This document shows positions 59,720 through 64,000 of a stretch of DNA of 64,000 nucleotides, in pieces (position 1 is the stretch's first letter; the number at the start of each line of letters is the position of its first letter). Origin of the DNA: Agarophyton chilense (Eukaryota; Rhodophyta; Florideophyceae; Gracilariales; Gracilariaceae); contig JARGXX010000093.1 in NCBI GenBank assembly GCA_030374765.1, positions 1 to 64,000 of the forward strand, given 5' to 3'. The notes under the pieces are model-generated. The model had not been told where the DNA came from. It saw only the letters and a list, made by a program, of their open reading frames with translations, and did no database searches. Both the position numbers and the translations under genes were made by a program.

Positions 59720-61194
59720 CGTCTCGCGTTGGATCGGCCATGGTGTGCCTTCTCGTTGGGACCATCAGCAATGCTGAGTGCAGTAGTAGCGTCGGGTGCA
59801 GCGGGTTTACGACCGATAGCTTGGTCGATACGGTGAAAGCGGGATTTTCTCAGATTGAGTTTAAGCGCTCCACAAATGGTGTTTATAAAAAGAAGTAAAC
59901 ATTTCAATCAAATCAATAATGTGTCCGCGCGGATTGCGCATCTGCTAGCGGAGATATGGCTTCTCGGATTTGAGTCCTCATCAGTGTCATCGTGTTGACC
60001 GTTGTGACGGTTGACTGCGAAGGGTGAGCCGTGCTCCGTGCAGCGGTGACATATATGCAACGTGTTCCCATTGGTCGGTATAACACCCAGTGTCCATTCA
60101 TATTTCCACGATGTGGCCTGCACTACGCGCCGTGGCAAGCCTGCAAATTTCGGGGGGGTCTGCCCGAGGGCTCGTGCGCACCACCCTGTGCTGCATATGC
60201 GTGTGTACTCGCACTTGCGCGTGGTCACCAGGGCGGTCGTGTGTTCATACGGTCTCAACATGAATTCACTCGTACGTGTTGTGTGTGTAGAGTGCACCCA
60301 GTCCAAGTCGACGACGGAATGGTGGATGATCGATGAGGTCCAAGAGAAACAGGAAGAAGAGGGAGAGTGACCAGAGCGAGAGCCCAGTCGAGAAACGGGC
60401 TGTGAGTTTGTTCGCAATGACGGTTGAGTTTTTTTCTTAATTCGTTCTTTTCTTATCCTCCTGTTCTAGACTCTCCGCTACGAGCTCCTGCTCTTTTATA
60501 CATGAGTTCTCGGTTGCTGGACTTACGCTGCCCGTCTAGTCGCTGTTGATTATCAGTTCAACACTTACGGACGCAAACAAGTAGAGCGCTTTGTCCATAC
60601 AGCCATCGAACTGCGTCGTGCCCAAGCATGCCGACTGTGTTTGCATTTACGTTCTAGTGTCTACACGCCCGGCGGATTGGCCTCACATAAGGCCAGCTTG
60701 GTCTCATATAAGGCCAGTTCTATTTTCGAAAAATTAGTAAAAATCGCTGGTTTCCATACAGCAGCGACGTATTCTATTCTCTAAGAAAAAAAACTAATTT
60801 TCTAACCATGTTCCTCCTGCTTTAAAGCAATCCTTTGACAGTTGTCTGCAATAACAGCAGCTCAGTAGTTTCACGACCGCGCCGAGACTGATTGAAACCG
60901 AGTTCCAACCTCGCTGATTTCACTGTACCTCGAAAAATCCTACGGGAGCTCGAATAATTTTAAAACTTATTACGGTCTAAGAACGCATTTGCGTCCACTT
61001 GAACAGCAGACAAAATAAGGTGACATCTGCAAAAGAGATTGTTTCGTCAAAGATCATAATGTATCTAGCAAGTTGAATAATGTGGATTTAATTAGTAGGA
61101 AACTTAACGTAACTTGAACGTTTGCTTTAAACTTTTAAAAGATGCCTTTAAGATGCCTTAAAAACGCATGTTGACACAAGAACATCAATGATGT
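59720..61194. other. Gene-free stretch, partly element debris
   Basis: 59720-60417 has minus-strand frames of no clear identity next to the chromodomain fragment. 60418-61194 is AT-rich with a short duplication of CTCATATAAGGCCAG (about 60682-60718). No gene is supported. Confidence 0.45.
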
Positions 61195-61700
61195 TGACTA
61201 TATTTTGCTTGAAATGTGATGAATGTCACAAAGATGATCTATAATACATTCGCGACAGGTTCTACTGAGACATGTATAAACATTCATATCATTGTACTTT
61301 TTACATTCTGAAAAAACATATTTGGATTCGTTAGTGGTCTTGCAGACTTTGCATCGTCCTTGATATGTTTGAGACGTCAAAAAATCATCTAATTTTCTTT
61401 TTTTCGATTGGTCGTCATTAATGGAATGCCGATACCAGCCATATATGGGTTTTCGATTTCATTTTCTTCCTTACGTTTTCTTTTCATAGTTTAAATAGCA
61501 TCCCAGGTTTTATCTATAAATCCGTCTGCGAGATTACAATAGAAATTATGCGGTGTAATATTTTATGAGTTTCCATATGCACCCTTGAAAAGATTCCAAG
61601 CATGAACCACGCACATTTCCAGCAAAGACGTATTCACTCTAAAAGACCATTCTTTCACTTTAAGCTTCTTTTCCATATGCAGATCATCTTGACGTGACCT
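61195..61700 (-). mobile_element. piggyBac-like DNA transposon remnant
   Basis: On the minus strand a segment near 61560-61680 reads KEWSFRVNTSLLEMCVVHAWNLF, resembling the last helix of the DDE_Tnp_1_7 (piggyBac) catalytic domain. It is followed near 61198-61380 by a 60-residue Cys-rich tail (GRCKVCK, FSECKKY, TCLSRTCRECIIDH) like the C-terminal zinc finger of that family. The frames are interrupted by stops, so this is dead. The rest of the transposase would lie to the right but is replaced by the LTR starting at 61713, only 13 bp away. Confidence 0.5.
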
Positions 61701-61712
61701 ATTATTCCCATA

Positions 61713-62321
61713 TGTCGTGAAGTGGCGGAAGGGCTGACCTTCGAGGTGTCCGATACACTACGCTGACCTTCTATGTGATGGGTGCGAGGAATCATCGGCC
61801 ACCTGGCTCCGGGCGAGCTACCATCTAAGTGTTGTCAGCCACGTGTAGCGTTGACATGTACCTTCTGGTTGAGTAATGGTTAGTGATAGTAATTGTAATT
61901 ATGCGTATTTTAGTACAGTAGTTCAGTGGCCACCTGGCACTGTAGCCAGTGCTGGCCAGGTCTCTGACACTAGGTCAGAGACCTTGCCTTGCTGGCACCT
62001 CCCGGGTGATCTGGAGAGTGCATTCCACTGCATATAGGGAACTGCACCTCCCCCATCCTTATCTGATAAAGGCAGGCATCACTTGGGTCACGGCAACACC
62101 TTTTGGTTTATTGTTTCTCACCTACCACACAGGCTTTCCCGCGCGTCGACGCCTACCATCATTCACCTACACGGTATAGGCTAGTCGCCCCGCCGTTTGC
62201 CCCTGCGGGTTTTCACGGTTCCCTGTTACCATCGAGGTTTATCACGTCTACCTTCTAAGGTTGAGCGTCACCACGCTCCCGAGACAAGACAGTAGCAGAC
62301 CCCAGAGGTGATTGTACGACA
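61713..62321 (+). repeat. LTR of the second family, copy 2
   Basis: 609 bp with inverted ends TGTCGT...ACGACA, matching 37441-38074. The hairpin is conserved at 61959-61983. A primer-binding-like CTCCCGACTTAGAA follows at 62329-62342, which fixes the orientation as + and makes this a 5' LTR. It abuts the piggyBac remnant. Confidence 0.82.
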
Positions 62322-63380
62322 TTTTGCTCTCCCGACTTAGAAAGTTTTTTTAGATTTCGTCGTACCTTCACGGTTCACACGAGATTCCGAGAAGAATTGG
62401 ACGCTCGTACACCTAGTCGGTTTCAGGAAATCCCGCGAAGCAATACAGGATACCACTATTGGTCACAAGTAGAACGACCTACAAGGAATACGCGTGGTCT
62501 GAGCGCCCCGCAAAGCCATAAAGGTCTTAAAGGAGTCTCATCGGCTCAACCGATTCTGTAAAACCCCGAGGAACTGCTCCGGCACCCTCAAGACAAAACC
62601 GGAAAGGTACATGGTCCGCCGCCCATTGGCAATGGAACCTCAAAGGGAATTACCAATTGAGGTTGCAGCGCAGGAGCTATGGCCTCAGCTCGAAGAGCGA
62701 GCGAAAGCGCTCGTCACCCTCGCGCTCGAGGAAGCATTAACCATAAAGGAGAAGTCGGGTACCCGGATGGTTCCGCCCTCAATGGCCCTAGAAGAAAGTA
62801 GTGTGGCAGCCACGGGGTGGGTACAGGACTGGACGTGTACAGCAGTGCTTGCAGAGTGTCATTGGAGTACACCGAGTAGTGCTCAGCGAGTACTGTGCTC
62901 CTCGCAGAGTGTACACGGAGTACGTGTCGCCACAATTGAATAATGGAGGGCGAACAGAGTGCACTTAGTCTGCCTCCACTTCCTGCAAGAGAACAACCTG
63001 AACTCATTTGACAAAGGAGAGTGATGTTTTAGTCATTGCGTGACAATGGTGTGCAAGCCCATGGAATCTGTGTAAATGGGAATCCTGTTTGAGACTAGTC
63101 TTTCTATAGGTGGAGAGCGGATCGGCCTAAACGAGCTGATTTGCAAGGTACGGAGATCTGAACCTAGCTTTCTGATTGGTCAGAAGTCCGACGTCAGCGA
63201 CGCCGTGTCGATTGGCCTCCTGCCCCCAGCGCGTCGTTCTTTTCGGCGCGACATGCGAAGGGTACATCCGCCGCACATACTTCGTTCGGTCACTTCTCAT
63301 CGTCGTCGTCTGCTTCGTCGTTCGACGCGCTTCTTCGCCTTAAGTACGTTGTCTTCACACCGCATTTTCTTGTTCCAGTC
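62322..63380 (+). other. Leader and possible gag start after the LTR (fossil)
   Basis: After the primer-binding-like site a Glu/Ala-rich frame (62611-62943; ELWPQLEERAKALVTLALEE) could be the beginning of a gag region. 62944-63380 has no clear feature. I cannot tell whether the element continues beyond or ends here. Confidence 0.35.
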
Positions 63381-64000
63381 ATGAATGTTGCTTCTGTTTC
63401 GCACGATGCCCGAACCCTTGCGCATGCGCGTGGACGCAAGCACGAGCGTGGCCGCGGCCGCGGCCGCGCCCGTGGTAGGGGACGTGCGCGTGGAAGGGGT
63501 TCGTCTGTTTCTGGTCGCGTCGCCGATTCTCATGCTGTGCCTTCGCCTTCAGCTGATGCTCACGTGCCCGGTACAGATCCGTTGAACGGTTCCAACCATG
63601 CATCGCCTCAGCTTCCCTTACATTTGATCACACTTGTTGATGCTACATCACCCCCATCTAAGGAGAACCCCACCGTGCAATCACAACCTGATTCCATCGC
63701 CCCTGCATCCTCGCCGCTGTCTCAAGTTCCTGTTGGCGATCAGGTATCGCCGATTGCTTCACCTGCTCGACAGCAGCGTCCTGTCAGCATTCGCTCTGGC
63801 ACCACTCCACGCAACATGACCGTTGTTCTCAACCAAACTAATCAGGTTTCGATCGATAGCGACCACGTCCCACCCGCCATGTCCATTCCTGGCAATATTG
63901 CTACGCTTGTTGACCCTATCAAACCGCTCGCATCACCAAGGCCAGTACAGCGCGATATGAACAATTCGGCTACCGATCCTGCTCACCCTTCTCACAAAGC
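63381..64000 (+). CDS. Arg-Gly-rich protein, N-terminal part, runs off the window
   Basis: The frame starts at ATG 63381 and is open for 206 codons to the window edge with no stop. Residues about 15-36 form an RG-rich tract (HARGRKHERGRGRGRARGRG), typical of RNA-binding RGG boxes or nuclear proteins. The following 170 residues are rich in Pro, Ser, Ala and Val with no domain, probably disordered. It lies 1.06 kb downstream of a + strand LTR, so it could be the gag N terminus of that element or a host gene. The local DNA is GC-rich over the RG tract. Confidence 0.5.
   Translation, partial: MNVASVSHDARTLAHARGRKHERGRGRGRARGRGRARGRGSSVSGRVADSHAVPSPSADAHVPGTDPLNGSNHASPQLPLHLITLVDATSPPSKENPTVQSQPDSIAPASSPLSQVPVGDQVSPIASPARQQRPVSIRSGTTPRNMTVVLNQTNQVSIDSDHVPPAMSIPGNIATLVDPIKPLASPRPVQRDMNNSATDPAHPSHK

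Noticed and set aside
1-64000. CRISPR array or bacterial operon structure
   Set aside because: No spaced short direct repeats of CRISPR type; telomeres and retroelements show the DNA is eukaryotic nuclear.

Overview
The window is the left end of a eukaryotic chromosome. It opens with about 2 kb of C-rich telomeric repeat, CCCCTAAA mixed with CCCTAAA and CCCCTAAAA (G strand TTTAGGGG/TTTTAGGGG), running inward from base 1. Genes are mostly intronless and far apart, and the filler is LTR elements, DNA transposons and subtelomeric repeats. This fits a small-celled alga, oomycete-like protist or early fungus; I cannot place it more closely from sequence alone.

Layout. 1-1973: telomere. 1974-6550: 13 apparently identical copies of a 349-bp unit plus a partial 14th, each with a tRNA-like segment, inserted within telomeric repeat. 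6551-6842: telomeric repeat again, decaying inward. 6892-23480: a subtelomeric mosaic. It holds three copies of a repeat rich in ACCAAGCGC and, between the first two, a two-gene unit: a Ulp1-type cysteine protease (7988-10788, in two overlapping frames) and a 1730-residue protein joining two C2H2 fingers, a tyrosine-recombinase-like domain, a RecQ-type helicase and zinc knuckles (12218-17410). A second copy of only the last 1.2 kb of that unit lies at 20001-21219. This pair is the most interesting system in the window and looks like a telomere-associated mobile element.

23490-52700 is a graveyard of mobile elements: a hAT remnant; a broken Ty3/gypsy element with both LTRs (24879-34552); the 3' part of another LTR family (to 38074) with antisense reading frames; a second broken chromodomain Ty3 element (about 40080-44450); a decayed copia element (about 47865-50153) interrupted by a 250-bp dispersed repeat; and an AT-rich Tc1/mariner relic (51350-52653).

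Host genes begin only at 53.7 kb: a secreted cysteine-rich GCC2/GCC3 (ephrin-receptor-like) repeat protein (53733-55547) and a small NAD(P)-binding reductase (58781-59413). A Ty3 chromodomain fragment, a piggyBac-like remnant, a second LTR of the 37.4-kb family and an Arg-Gly-rich reading frame running off the right edge follow.

Motifs and residues were read directly. Family names come from motif recognition without a database search. Percent divergences are by-eye estimates.
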